A stretch of DNA of 64,000 nucleotides. Origin: Sphagnum compactum. Taxonomy: Eukaryota; Bryophyta; Sphagnopsida; Sphagnales. The DNA lies in NCBI GenBank assembly GCA_965153455.1, contig OZ234495.1:806001-870000 (forward strand). The letters run 5' to 3'. The notes beneath the pieces were generated by a model, which did no database searches, was not told where the DNA came from, and worked only from the letters and a program-made list of their open reading frames with translations. Made by a program: the position numbers and the translations under genes. This document shows, piece after piece, positions 30,722 to 43,659 of this stretch (positions are counted from its first letter, which is position 1; each line of letters starts with the position of its first letter).

Positions 30722-31918
30722 CTGCTGTGCCGGTGCGGGCTGCACGCGGTCATGGGGCCATAGGCTCTTCCTCTGCGCGGTTATAGGGTACGAACTCCCG
30801 GGTGCTGCCAACGGTCATGGGACCGCTTCTGCGCGGTGATAGGGTGTGAATGGTCATCAGGCCTCCTTTTGCACGGTCATAGGGCACGAACGGTTGTTCG
30901 GCTACAAATGGCCATGGGGCCTCTTTTGAGCGGTACTAGGGCATGAATGGGTCATCGGGCCCTCCTTTGTGCGGTTGTAGGGTTCTCTTGTGCATGGCAT
31001 GGTCATGGGCATGGGCACTCTTGTGCATGGCAATAGGGTATGAATGGTCCGATGTTCCAAATGGTCATGGGCCCTCTTGTGCACGGCAATAGGGTACGAA
31101 CGGTCCCCCGAGATTGCAAATGGTCATGGGCCCTCTTGTGCACGGCAATAGGGTATGAACGGTCCCCCAAGATTGCAAATGGTCATGGGCCCTCTTGTGC
31201 ACGGCAATAGGGTATGAACGGTCATCGATGTGGCAAACGGTCATGGGACCCTCTTTTGTGAGGTAACATAGGGTTTGACCGGTGGTCATCGATGCTTCCT
31301 TTGTGTGATAATAGGGTATGAATGGTCAGATGTTGCAAACGGTCATGGGCCCTCTTTTGTGCAGTAATAAGGTATGGACGAACATTCCAAAGGTCACAAA
31401 TGTGGTGGGAGGCCACTTTTGTGCGGTAATAGGGCATGCATGGTCATGGGGACTTCTTCTTGGCAAATATAGGGTATTAAGTATCAACCCTCTTTTGCAT
31501 GGTAATAATAAGGCATGAATGGGTCATCATGAGGCCTCCTTCTTCACAATTATAAGGTATCAACAACCCCATGCCACTCATGGTCATGGGGCCTCTTTTG
31601 TGCAATAATAATAGGGTTTGCATGGTCACCGGCCTTCTTTTGTGCAATAATAAGGTTTGCATGCTCATCGGGCCTCTTTTGTGCAATAATAATAATAGGG
31701 TTTGCACGGTCACATGCCTTCTTTTGTGCAATAATAATAAGGTTTGCACGCTCATGGGGCCTCTTTTGTGCAATAATAATAGGGTTTGCACGGTCACATG
31801 CCCTCTTTAGTGCAATAATAGGGTTTGCACATTCATGGGGCCTTTTTTCTCAATGATGGATGCTAAGGTATGAATGGTCATGGGGCCTTCTTTTGTGTGT
31901 ATGGTCATGGGGTCTTTG
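30722..31918 (+). repeat. Two-phase minisatellite (about 59 bp grading to about 45 bp)
   Basis: The array is built on GGTCATGGGCCCTCTTGTGC followed by a GGCAATAGGGTATGAAC phrase. Exact 59-bp spacing occurs at 31063, 31122 and 31181, while the 5' part is more diverged. From about 31560 the unit shortens to roughly 45 bp with variable ATA triplets (GTGCAATAATAATAGGGTTTGCA). Open frames across it encode repeats such as TLLLLHKRGPM and are taken as by-products. No coding gene is called. Confidence 0.85.
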
Positions 31919-34900
31919 ATCGATTGCAACATGGGTGATATATATGGTTCATTGTTTCTCATTATTTGATGTAACCAAATGGCCTTTCACATTGTCAAAA
32001 ATTAGGGTTAGGGTTGAGCTTTCGATGATGAATAGGGATGCATCAAGGTGTTTTTGATAATGTTTAAATTTACATTGCAATTTCTACCTTGAATATTGAA
32101 CATTATTTTATTGAAATTTAATAAAATCAGAATTATAACATTTCAAAAATATTGGGGCAAATAACACAACATGAAACTTTGAAATGACAAAATATATAAT
32201 TTATCAAACTCATCACATCTAATTGGATTAACCACTATGTGTACAACTTAAATTATATTGCACATAAATCATTAGTTCATAGGAGTGTGAAATGACAAGT
32301 TGTTCCATTATACATAAAATGTTTTTAAAGATGACATAATTTACAAAACATTAGCAAAATGTAAAAATCACTTATAATATGATTTTGCAAGATTACACAT
32401 ATTCCAATATCAATATCATTTTAGGAAAGCTTATCTAGATTTGTTAATGAATTGTCAATCAATTATTTTCAAATTGCATCTTTCAATGACAATAACGATT
32501 TCATCATTAATTGATTAATCATTTTGTGCGTTTGAAGATCATTTTCATTGTTTGTGTAATCCCAAGTCCATGAATTGTTATAAGAATTACAAATAATTGT
32601 AGTTAGTTTGTGAATGGTTATGAAGCTTGCAATAAAAGGAACCTTGGTTTACAAATGAATTGGTCATATTTGTAATTGATGGTAGGCTTGGAATTCTTAT
32701 GAACATAATACAAGATCTAAAATTTAATGGATAATAGCATAATACTTTTACCATTTCAGCATAAATTAAAATTCTTTCTCATTTTGTTGAACTTTTTAAA
32801 ACTTACTTATTATTTGTGTCAAATTTAAATAAAATCAAAAGTTCAATTGTCAGGTTTTGAATTGCAAATCTTCCATGACGGTGATTTAAGATTGAAATAG
32901 TTTAGACACATTATGTCCTAATGGTTTGGACAATCTTTTATATGGGGGAGGTCCCTCCAATATATAACAAACAAGTACATTACCCATTATCAAATCAAAC
33001 TATTTTGCACCCATCAAGGAATAATCTACACTTTTTGTTGAATGAATATTTTTTTTGGTAAAAATTGTTATAAAATGAATGACATTGTAACATAACCTCT
33101 CCAAACCATATAGAATGCATCCATCTATATTTAAAGATGTCATCTCTCATGCAAACTTTGAATAATGTCCATTTTTTTGGTAAAATGCTTTCCAATTAAC
33201 TCAATACAAATTCACATTCCTTAATAAATTCATTTCCCATTTTCATTTATTCCATTTAGAATTGATATTTAAATTAAAATATCATTATTGGCATTTATTA
33301 GTTGAGTAACTATTTATAAATAATTTAGGACATGAAACTCTTTTAGTTTTCTATGGAACCTTTTATCTAGTTCTAACATTAACTTTTTGGATGTTTAAAA
33401 TGTCCAATTCTAATATTTTTTGGAACAAAATTGAAGCCTAATCATGTTTAATATTAAGTTTGGTTCCATGTCCATTACACACAACTAAACATAATTCTTT
33501 TGGTGTAGTATTAGTTTGTTTAACTAGTCCACGCAATAAAAATTATGTAATATCAATTAAACTAACTACTCGCATAAAATCAAGCAACGATAAATTACTT
33601 ACCTTTTTGAAACAAAAGTTGTAGTTATCTACCTAGAAAACCTAAACATCAAGGTTGGCAACGTATTTGGGTGTTTTTATAAATGTTCAACTTTGACATA
33701 TTTTTATAGTTTGGAGATGTCATGTTTAGGTTGGGGGATGACAAGGAAAGGCTTTGAAGGAAACTAAAGAGGATGGTAAAAGATGATGGGAACATGTTAA
33801 GGGATGGTGGAAATTATTTATTTATTTATATTAGGCAATGGGGGTACATCAAGAAGATGTTGATGGATGATGGGGATGCTAGGTAATGTTAGGGAGATGT
33901 TGGGGGGACAATGAATAGAATTGCACTAAGTTAGGTTCATTTTTTGGGGGCAACAAAGGATGCTTAAAAGTAATGAAATGATTTTTGTGTTTGAATTTGG
34001 TTTCCTAAATGAATTTTGTCACATCCTTAGGTTTATTAAATATAATCAAGGATTAAAAACTTTGTTAATTTCCAAGTTTGTAGTGGAATGCAAATCGAGG
34101 GTATGTTCCTTAACCTTCAAGAGAAAAACAATGTGGAAACTTTGAGATTAAATTGTAATGAATTTGCAAGCAAAATCTCAAGATGAAATTAACCTACACA
34201 AACAAAAGTAGAGAAAAATGAGGTGCAAACTTTGAGATGTGATTATAATGAACTCACAAGCAAGATTTCAAGGTGAGATCAACCTACACAAATAAAAGCA
34301 GAAGGTAGTTTTCTAAGTTGGAACCAAAATGTTGTACAAATAAAACATCGGTGAGCCAAATTCATAAGACACACCATCATGGTTTGAATTTAGAGAAAAA
34401 CCATTACTTCCTCTCCTATAATATGCTTTGTGGCCAATGGCAAAGGCTACATCAAAATGATAAAAACTTTCATGGATCTAAGAAAATAATTTTTTAATTT
34501 TTTTGATTTCACCAACTTATGAATGTTGCAACTTTTGCAAGTTCATAACCTTTGAAAGCTTCTCAATCAAAGCTCATATGCCTTTGAAAATATTGTTCCA
34601 ATGATGTATCGCTTGTTTAATTCGAAAGTCATTTGACCCATGTTTCCCTAATTTTATTTGTTAGGAATCAAACTACAAGTTCAATTTCAAACCAATCTTT
34701 TGGCCATAATTCTAAGGTGAAAACTTCAAATGTAGAATGTGATTTCATTTTTTATATTCATGTTTTAAGACCTTTTCACTAATATATGATGGGTCAATTT
34801 GGGCCATACTTACTACTTACATTTTTTACTCAAAAAATTTGAGATTTCAAAGTATTATAATTTCCCAAGTGAAGGTATCTGGGAATGTTTAAAAATGCTT

Positions 34901-35430
34901 GAGAATCAATTCCTTGCACTTTCATGCTTGTGTGAGTTTTGTTTGAATCTCGGGACATGTTCTTAGCTTGTTTTCATTTTCATGCTTTAGCCTTGATTGT
35001 GTGCCAAAGATAAGGTCATGACAAAATTTGTAAATTATTGAAAAAAATGGACAACATTTGAAAACATAATTTGTGTCCATGGGAACAAGAATGGAATTAA
35101 AAAAAATAACTACAGTTATCATTGTTTGGCCTTTTATTTCCAAAGGGATTGTCATTTTTTCCTAATTGAAAAGCATAATAACTTAATCATGCAACCCAAA
35201 AATAAATTGCTAGGTTTGCGAGAGCTTAAAAAATATTAGAACTATATTGGTTGTTTATTTGGAATTAAAAAAATATCCATATCCTAAAACCATAAAACAT
35301 AAAAAAACTCACAACACTTTTCAAAAGGATTTGTGATGATTCATAATCCATGGAGGTTGAAGGTCAAAATTGTCAAGTGCAAAATGACACAAAACTCATT
35401 CCATTATGTTGAAAAGAAGGATTTTATAAT
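31919..35430. other. AT-rich gene-free DNA
   Basis: No gene, RNA gene or well-defined repeat was recognised. Open frames are short and of low complexity. A phrase near 34540-34600 (CTTTGAAAGCTTCTCAATCAAAGCTC) faintly recalls the dispersed repeat at 47.0 and 57.6 kb. Confidence 0.55.
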
Positions 35431-36240
35431 GAGGATGATTTAGGGTTTAAGGTCTATGTTACCAAATATACACAACATCACACAAACACCCCAAATACCA
35501 TTCCTTAGAAAACATTTAAAAAAACGATGATGTTTTAAGGTTAAAGTCTATATTGCCAAATACATATAACATCACAAGGACTCCACACCAATCATCCAAG
35601 AATGACAAAGGTTTTATAATGATGGATAAATTAAGATTTAAAGTTTATATTCTAAGTGTCGAATACACAAGGTGTCACAAAACTCACACAAGCATCCATG
35701 GAAGGACTTTGTAATGATCATTAGTTAAAGTTTTAAGGTCGATGTTGTGTCAATTACACACATCATCACAAACAATTTCATGTTTTAAAGTTCAAGTTGC
35801 CAAAAATCACATAACCATACAAAACCCTAAAATAGATTCCCAGAAGCACAACTCACAAAAGCACTCACACCATCATCTTGAAGAGAAAAAAGGGTTTTTT
35901 TTTTTAATGTTTGATGATTGAAGGTTTAATGTCTAGGTTGCCAAAACCACACATCACCATCATCACAAAACCCTAAGATAGAATACCCAAAACACTACAT
36001 CACAAAACACTTGGCCCCACCTCCCAAAAAAGGAAAGAGTTTTTGTAATGCTCAATAATTTAGGGTTTAAGGGTTTAGGGTTGCCAAAACCACACAAGCT
36101 CACAAAACCCTAAAATAAGATCTCCAAAACGCAACATCACAAAAACCTCAACACCATGGTCCCAAGAAGGAAGGGCATTTTGTAATGTTGTGAATTTAGG
36201 GTTTAAGGTCTAGGTTGCCAAAGCTCACTAAACCCTAGAA
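35430..36240 (+). repeat. Diverged telomere-like tandem repeat upstream of RPC25
   Basis: Units of roughly 90-140 bp repeat the order: TTTTGTAATG, TTTAGGGTTTAAGGTCTAGG, TTGCCAAAACCACAC, CACAAAACCCTAAAATAG, and a C-rich tail with CATCACAAAAC. Unit starts are near 35432, 35525, 35612, 35710, 35785, 35905, 36044 and 36177. The units nearest the gene are the least decayed. Each carries telomere-type strings in both orientations. Confidence 0.75.
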
Positions 36241-36575
36241 CAGAATCCTCGAGAAACAACTCCCACAGCACAGCAAACATCAACAGATGGGTTTGTGACT
36301 GCCTATCAAGCGTTCCAATTGTTTTCACTAGTCTCACAGATCGGTGTTTCTCAAGTTGGTCTTTGGTGTTTGCAAGAAATGATGCTGCAAAACTGGAGAT
36401 TGTATTGTTGGCGGATTGGAGTGAAGGTGTAAGGAAGAGGAGGAGGAGGAGGAGGAGGAAGGAGAAGTGGGGAGAAAGTTGCGGTGGCAGGATTTGAATT
36501 TTACAAAGGAGTTTAGTGTTTCTTATAGAAAGGGGGCATAGGAAAGGGCCCGGCTCCCATCGACAACAATCCATT

Positions 36576-38611
36576 ATGTTTGTATTGACAGTGTTGCAGG
36601 ATACTTTGCGAATACCTCCACATAATCTGAGTCTTCCTCTCCAAGATGCACTCACCCAACAGATTTGCTCCCTCTACTTTGATAAGGTAATGTTACCTAA
36701 ATTGGTAATCCATTCTCTTAGAACTCCTTGCCTCTGCCCTGCTCTCAACTCCTTTTGTCTGCTCTGCTTGTTTAATTGACCTGAAATGGGGAAAAGGGGT
36801 TTTGCAATTTCTTTTGGATTCATGGGTGGTATTTAGAAGCAGTTGTTGTGGGTGGTAGTTCAGCGTGATTTGTTCAGAGTCTTTCTGTCAAGTCCTTTGC
36901 TGGCAATGGGTGCATACGTTTTTGTAATATTGAAACTGGACTGAGGCTTTTGCAGCGGCTTTGGTGTTGGGAAACAGGTGCTGAAGGATTTGGGTCTGTG
37001 TGTGACTTTGTATGACATCAAGGCAGTGGAGGGTGGCTTTGTGTTTCCTGGGGATGGTGCTCCTCGTTTCACGGTAACTCTTTCTTGCAGAGCAATGTGA
37101 CTCCATTGCTCAACTGGGTGGTGCATTAGCCACTTGAGCTTGTCATGGATTCTGTGAAAAAGTTGCACAAAGAATTTTTTTCTGGTTCATTGATGTTGCA
37201 ATTGCTTCCTCATTTGAGGTTCAGGACGGAATTATAAATGAAGTACATTTGAGCAGATGTTGAAACTTGAAGCTTGAAACCCTAAACTCTAAAATGTGTA
37301 TATCCGCCTCACCTAAGAAAACACTCAAATCCTGTTTATCTTCATTTTTTGGGTGTAGTTCTCCAATTTGTTTTGGAATCTGGTCCATCCTTTTCTGCAC
37401 CTGCTTTGATCAATTCTGGTAGTAATCTCCAGATCTAGTATCCGTCATACTTGAAAAGGTGTAATATTCAGTTGAGATATAAATAATGCACAAGTTTCAA
37501 TTTCTTAGAATGCAGACTAATAAATTTGTGTTGAAGGAGGTCAGGTGGATTTCAGGTTGGTCATGTTCCGGCCTTTCGTAGGCGAGGTTTTGATAGCAAA
37601 GCTAAAAACATGTGACAAGTCTGGTCTCTACTGTATGTTTCCTTTCCCCATCTCTGTTATGGTAAATGCAGCCTTTCCCGTGATCATAAGAGTTGTGCCT
37701 TTTCTTTTCAAGGGTTTCTGTATGGATGTTGCTTCTGTCTTTTACTCATTCAGGACCAGCCAACATAGCCATAATTGAGTTTTTCTGAAGACTGGTGGAA
37801 GTACATCCCACAAACCTTCAAACCTTAGCCAATTCAGTACTCCAAATATGTGTTTCTATGGCATTCCATCCCTGTTGTTTATGCTTCCTTCTTTCTGACT
37901 GGGATTTTGAAACTGGGTGGTGCAGTGTCTTTGGGCAGCTTTTTTGATGACATTCATATTCCAGAGCATTTGCTGCAGCAACCTTCAACATTGTAACACT
38001 TTCACACCAGTCCTGTGTCTTGGTTGGGCACTTGGTAGTTAGGGTAGTAGCAAAAGGGCAATGAGTTTAACAGGTCTTTTTCTTGTACAGTCTGTTTTCT
38101 CATGCACAGTTCAGACAGAATAGATTCTGTTGTGAGATTGGGAATTGGGGCTGTTTACTGAGCTCTTATTTTCTATATACCTTTTCTGATTGCAGTGATG
38201 AAGACGAGAAGCTTTGGGTGTGGAACTACAATGGTACTCCAATGTACATGGACCTTGATGAAGATGTGAGGATTTTCCTACTCTGTGTTGTCTTGGTGTC
38301 TAGGATTGAAGGAACAGAGAGAGAGAGGGAGGGGCTTTGTGCTCATGGTGTGATGGGTTGACAGGTACGATTCCGGGTGGTGCAAGTAAAGTACCCACCA
38401 ATTCCAATAGAGCAAGAGAAGAATGCAAAACCATTTGCTCCCATGCAGATTACTGTAAGAGCTTTCACTCAATCCTCCACTGCTAGCTCTTGATTCATTG
38501 CACCGTGTTTGCAAAATTTGAGTCTACCCTTAATAACGAGCTGCATCTTGTGGGTTCTAACAGGGGGATGTAAATGCGGATGGTCTTGGGCTTGTGGCAT
38601 GGTGGTCCTAG
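36576..38611 (+). CDS. NRPC7: RNA polymerase III subunit RPC25 (RPB7-like stalk subunit), seven exons
   Basis: Exons: 36576-36686, 36978-37073, 37545-37632, 37926-37992, 38196-38265, 38365-38454 and 38564-38611, giving 189 residues with all joins in frame and GT-AG introns. The protein opens MFVLTVLQDTLRIPPHNL, very like yeast RPC25 and human POLR3H (MFVL...IPP). It continues through the RPB7 N-terminal domain (LGLCVTLYDIKAVEGGFVFP, then PGDG), the S1-type domain (FRPFVGEVLIAKLK, then LSLGSFFDDIHIPEHLL) and the family's C-terminal ending GLGLVAWWS. The subunit forms the Pol III stalk with the RPC17-type partner and helps initiation of tRNA and 5S rRNA transcription in the nucleus. The length is close to relatives (about 200). 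The start is the first ATG and matches family N-termini. A GGGCCC motif about 30 bp upstream and telomere-type boxes further up fit a housekeeping promoter, by inference. Confidence 0.95.
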
Positions 38612-41600
38612 ATATCACCCCAAGTGCTATAGCAACAATATGGTAGAATGTAAACAAGCCTGCTAAGCTTTGAGCCTTTTCTCAGGGCCCCATCTTCCCA
38701 AGGCATCTATTCAGGGGGTTCAGTTCATCACAGTACGGATATCAGATCTCAAGGTGCGAGCACTTCTGTCAGCAATATTACTACCTTCTTGTAAGCAGAT
38801 CATGTTGTTGGAGGATGAAAGAATCCAAGACCTCAAAGACACAAGCTAGAAAATGCTTTGAAATGTAATTTTTCTGGTGATGAAAAGCAAAGGGATGCAC
38901 TAAACTACTCATAAATATTGGCTAGTTCATAGAGACATGAATGTTTGATAATCCCATTCAGACCATATGGCTCTTTATGCAATTTACCGAGTTTGGTACA
39001 ATATTTGGGCACAAATTTTGCAATTTTAGTTAGTAATGTTGAATTTAAGGAACAAACCATTATCTGTGAAAAAAATAATGATGGTCACGTATTGGCTATA
39101 AATATGGTTTCTATGTTGAAACTTGAGAGGCCCATTCCCATATAGAATTGGTTGCCAAGAGTATTTGATATGACATTCTTGTGATAAAAGAGGACTTAAA
39201 AGTTGGCATGCATGGGATATGGCACTCCTTGTTTAGTAGACATTTGTGTTAAGAGACGTGGTGTTTGGGGCCGTGTTACATTGTGAAATGTTTAGACATT
39301 AGGTAATGGCATTAGTTTTTAATTACTTGAGTTACATTGATTGGATTGTGGGGGGGGGGTTCACCTCCTATGGGAAATCTTGTGAGCCTTAATGACAACA
39401 CTTGTTGCCTTTTCAAAATGTAAGAACAAGGGTTAATGAAGAAGCTTCCCTTTATTTGACATTCTTTGCCACCTTGAGTCTTAAGATTTGAGTTTGTGAA
39501 AGAATTTGTTGAGAGGCTTACTCGAATGATGATGGGTTGTCATTGTAATGAAGATTGTGCATTCTTTGTCACCAATCTACTTGGATTTTTTGCATTGCAC
39601 ACACATTCACACCACAAATGTTTTGTTGTTTCCATTTTTGTAGTATTAGTTTTTGGTTAGAAAAATGATTAGAAACATAAAAAAATATTTTATATTTTTG
39701 ATATCATTACAATTTCAAACTTTATATAACTTGATAATGTACTCATCAAAAAAATTATGTAAAAAAAAAAATGAAGAAATTCTGTAGGTCTTGTAAAGTG
39801 AAATTATGACATTTTTCATGGTCCTACTCAAGGATACTTTTGCTTTTGGCATGGATTATTAAAGTTTGCCCATCACAAAATTCAATAAAAATAATTTAAC
39901 AAACACCCATTCGACAACCAATGATTAAACATAGAACCTATCTTGTAGTTTCATGATTAATGTTCGTGATGAATTATTATACGTTAGGTATATCTTGTTC
40001 AAACTAATAGGAAATGGAGTGAACTAAAAAATAAAAACCACAATGGAGGATTTGTTTTTCCACAACCCTAAATAATGTTGTTGTGCATTTTATATGTTAT
40101 TTTATAATGTTGTCATGCATATTACAATGGGCCCTTCTTCATGCATGGCTCACAATGGACAAATTTTTTTTTTCCCCCTTAACTTCTTCATGCATTTTGT
40201 ATGCACTATGTAGGCAATGTACTTCTACATGCAGGCCCACTGAAGCTTGCTTGCATCATGGGTGTCTTTGAGGTATAATAAATTGTCAGTTCCAATGTCA
40301 ACACAAATATGCAGGTGGCCCTGCAATGCAATGCAATGGGGTGAAAAACTCATAATAGAGACCAATAATGGAGTTGGGGACCGAAGAATATGTGACTTCC
40401 CTAATGAATTCGAGTAAGCATTTGGTTCACAAGTTTCAATCCAAGTTGGAAAAGAGGAAATTGGCAATGAATATAAAGTTTTCTTTTGCAATGCTTCTTT
40501 ACTCCAAATTTTCGACACATTATTACCAAAAGAGGTTGGCCCAACCAATAAAAAAATGAATAAAAAAATTCATATTAATTTTTTTTTTTTTTTTTTTCAT
40601 TTGATGAATTTTTGCACTATGGCAACAAGAAAGAAATATCGAAATATTTTGTTGTTGATGATGCCTGAATTTTTCACCTAAAAAATCGTCAAAAACAGAA
40701 ATATTTTATTTTGGAAGAAGCAGCAACCCAAATAACTAAGCTAACTCAATTTATCCTTACTAATTAGATCCCAATTGCTACCTTTTCAAAAATAAAAATA
40801 AATGCGCAAATTAAAAAAAATTTGAACTTAATTATTTTTTTCGACATTTCGATTTTATTTCTAACAAAAGGTTAGTTAGTTCCAAAGTTTGATTCTTATG
40901 TTGTTGGTTTCATCAAAAGGGTGGCAAAAGGGTTGGTTTCACGGTTTGATTCTTGTGTTGGTTCCACCAAAAGGGTGTCAAAAGTCGAATTTCGTAGTTA
41001 CAATAACAGGGTGAGCCCCTTTAAAAGTGCCAAGGACGGAAAATAGTGCAAATTCTGCCTCCCAATAATGTGTCTGGAAGGTGGTGGAATCGGCCGCCCC
41101 AGCTTTTTAAACTTTTAATGTGTTAATTATTATTTATTTTTTGTTAATGACATTTGTTCGACAAAAGTATGTCATTTTATTTTTTTCAAATTGTGACATT
41201 CCCAAAAATTACAGAAATTAGTCATATTTATTTACACTAAAAAAAAAAAAATTCCAAAAATTTTCAGGGAAAAAAAAACACTTGTCATGAAAACCAAGCA
41301 TGAGGCACTTTCCAAAATAACTATTTTGTGTGTGTGGAAGCTTGCCTTAGAATTAGGGTTTAGAGGGAGAGGATCAAGAAAAATTGGCTCCTTGTTCTTC
41401 AATGCACTTAGTAAGGCCCACACATGTCCATGAGAGATCCACAACAATTTGCTGCTGACAGCCAAGGGCTAATCTTTGCTAGTCAGCAGCCAACATGGAA
41501 ATTGTGAAGGGTCCTACTCTTCCTAATATTATATCACAACAACAAATATGTTGTTGTTCACCTGCATCTTGCATGATTGGATTGACTAAGTGAGTGCACC
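38612..41600. other. AT-rich DNA without recognised genes
   Basis: The first few hundred bases are the RPC25 3' flank. Beyond about 39 kb it is low-complexity AT-rich sequence with homopolymer runs (for example T-runs near 40580) and no credible coding exons on either strand. Confidence 0.5.
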
Positions 41601-41618
41601 TATGTGCACACACAGTAG

Positions 41619-42040
41619 TGCACAATGTGGGTTGCAGAACCCACATTGTGCAAATGAATGATTCAACCCATGTGCAAATGATTTCCCCCCGCTGGGTACA
41701 ACACAATGCGGCACAAAGTGGGTCGCACGGTTCTCACTTTGTGCAAGTGACTGGACCCGGGAGTACACAATACTGCACAAAGTGAGCTTGTCCTGCAGTA
41801 GTTCTCACTTTGTGAAAGCTATTGGAGCCATGGGGCACACAATATTGCACAAAGTGAGCTCCTGCAGTTCTCACTTTCTGAAAAAAGTTGGACCCATATG
41901 GGTATATACAAAATTGCACGAAGTGGATTCCCCTGTAGTCCTCACTTTGTGCCAGTGAGTGGACCCATGGCATGTCCATGAAGTTCACACTTTGTGCATT
42001 TGATTTCACCCATGAAATCACACAATATTTCACAAAATGG
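41619..42040. repeat. Array of hairpins with two alternating palindromic centres
   Basis: Five to six units recur at 64-91 bp (starts at 41620, 41711, 41775, 41847 and 41916, with a decayed unit to about 42040). Each has a stem GCACAAAGTGAG ... CTCACTTTGTGC around a short loop often containing CTGCAG. Between stems lies a spacer centred on ACCCATGGG-type palindromes (CCCATATGGG in the unit after 41880). The first unit is a perfect 14-bp stem with a 4-base loop (GCAG) at 41620-41651. The array therefore reads as a ~35-bp sequence in alternating orientation. No function is known to me. Confidence 0.8.
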
Positions 42041-42049
42041 ATTCAAATT

Positions 42050-43370
42050 TTCAAATGCCTACTTGTAATAATACATCATTTGATAACTCTGATTTCAATT
42101 AATAAAATAAATATATATTATACGCAGAGAACCCACTTTGCACCAAACAAAGACAAAATTTAATGCTTTCAAACATGAATAATCTCTCTTAATGCAAAGG
42201 TTTAAATTGAGGTCGTGAGCTGCTTGTTTTCCACCAATATTATGAAGAAGGCAAGTTCAATCTTTAGGTATGGACAAACATTCAAAGGAATTTTACAATA
42301 CTAGGGTAGACCGGCCAGTGTCCGAACATTTAAGGTAGGGTTTGCTCGTTGCTTTTGCAGGAGGGCCTCGTTGTTTATGGTGTCCCACAAAGTAGTTGGA
42401 GCCCTCCTCTCGGCGAAAATCGACAAAAATGGTCACCCATTTTTGCATAGACTATAAGCCCACTCTTTGACCTTTTGGATTCTCTGGACCTTTTTGGGTC
42501 GTGTCTATAATTATTACTCTTTGTCTTTTTCATGTGTACATTCCCCGAAGATTTGCCGATGCTTTGCCAAAATGGGCTTGTGAAGAACTTGGAGATGGAG
42601 AGAGAGATAGAGAGAAAAAATACATAAAAATGTGTGTGTGTGTGTGCGAGTTGTCTTCGTTCTAATAATATGAAAAAGTGTCTAAAACAAGGGGTGTGTG
42701 ACCTTGCCATTTACATTAAAAAAGTATCTTAAGGCAAAAGAAGAATTATGAAAATTCAAATATTTCACCATGCAAAAATTTAATCTTCCAAAAAAAAACT
42801 CTAAAAAAGACCAAAATCTTCACAAAAAAAACTCTAAAAGAAAACAAAATCCTTCAAGATATTATTATGACTCTATAATAACTAATCTCAAGTTTCAACA
42901 CAAGCCAAAATACCATCTTTCAAAAATCCTCGTATCAAAAATAGACCTACTATTACCTTAGGGGCCAAAATCCCGTAAGCTACTATATACTCTATAATGA
43001 ATCTAAACACAATGTCCTTGCCTCCTCCGTAGGCAAGGCCAACAAAAGTGATGTAGATAATAGCTTTGATATAAACCCTAAACCCTAAATTCCCTGATTT
43101 GATGATTCTAGGCTTAATAATAAGAACTTGTTGTTTCCAAGTTGAAGGCCAATTCCAAATTTTAGGGTTCTCAAAACCTAGACTAAAAGTCCTATCTAGA
43201 CCTTATTATCTAAAACCTTACCTAAAGACTTTTCCTTAAACACTTCATAAACCCTAAACCCGGACCCTAGACCTAAGACCCCCACCCTACAAGAAGGGAT
43301 GTAAGACCCCGACCCCGGATTTAGCCAATTTAGCTATATAGTAGATATAAAAGTAGAGAAAAAATAGATA
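42050..43370. other. Gene-free stretch with telomere-like fragments
   Basis: No gene was called. Two and a half CCCTAAA units occur at about 43072-43089 and one and a half at about 43249-43261, followed by C-rich decayed variants to about 43320. Simple (GA)n and (GT)n tracts lie near 42595-42645. Confidence 0.5.
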
Positions 43371-43500
43371 TTCCTGGCTACCTATGGGAACTTATCATGA
43401 AAATCTGGCGATTTGAAAAAAATTTCCTTCAAATTTTTGGCAAATTTGGGCCATTTTTTTCATGGAAAACCCTTTGTTTAGGTCCAAATTTGGGGAAATT
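43370..43500 (+). repeat. Dispersed repeat related to the 56.8-57.0 kb array
   Basis: CCTGGCTACCTATGGGAACTTATCATGAAAATCTGGCGA-type sequence and the following GGCAAATTTGGGCCATTTTT match, in reverse complement, the stretch at about 56840-56935 (GGAAAAATGGCCCAAATTCG; TATGATAAGTTCCAGTAGG). A shorter match lies at about 9178-9215 (TTTTGGCTACGTACTAGAAC). This copy ends in C- and A-runs about 140 bp before the next gene's start. Confidence 0.6.
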
Positions 43501-43659
43501 TTGCCCCCCCCCCCCAAAAAAAAGAAAAACACTGGTGTCTCGACTCATCAGCTTCGTTCGAGTTCAACGGAGTTCGAACCCTCGCGAAGTGCGGAAGAGT
43601 TCGAGCCTCACTCTCGACACCGCTGCTCATCGTCTTCACGAAGCCAAGGAGTCCGTCCG

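Noticed and set aside
31222-31810. Open frames in the 31 kb minisatellite encoding repeats such as TLLLLHKRGPM
   Set aside because: They arise from the repeat unit and shift frame with unit length; there is no start context or homology.
30722-31918. CRISPR-like interpretation of the regularly spaced repeats
   Set aside because: The units are contiguous tandem repeats without unique spacers, and the genome is eukaryotic.
36203-36655. 150-residue minus-strand frame with a leucine run upstream of RPC25
   Set aside because: It overlaps the telomere-like repeat and RPC25 exon 1; the leucine run comes from a GGA microsatellite.
41734-42033. 99-residue minus-strand frame through the hairpin array
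   Set aside because: The repeats are not a multiple of three and the peptide merely mirrors the DNA repeat.
43462-43659. N-terminal extension of the membrane protein frame back to an earlier ATG
   Set aside because: It translates C- and A-runs and part of a dispersed repeat; the ATG at 43660 is more plausible.
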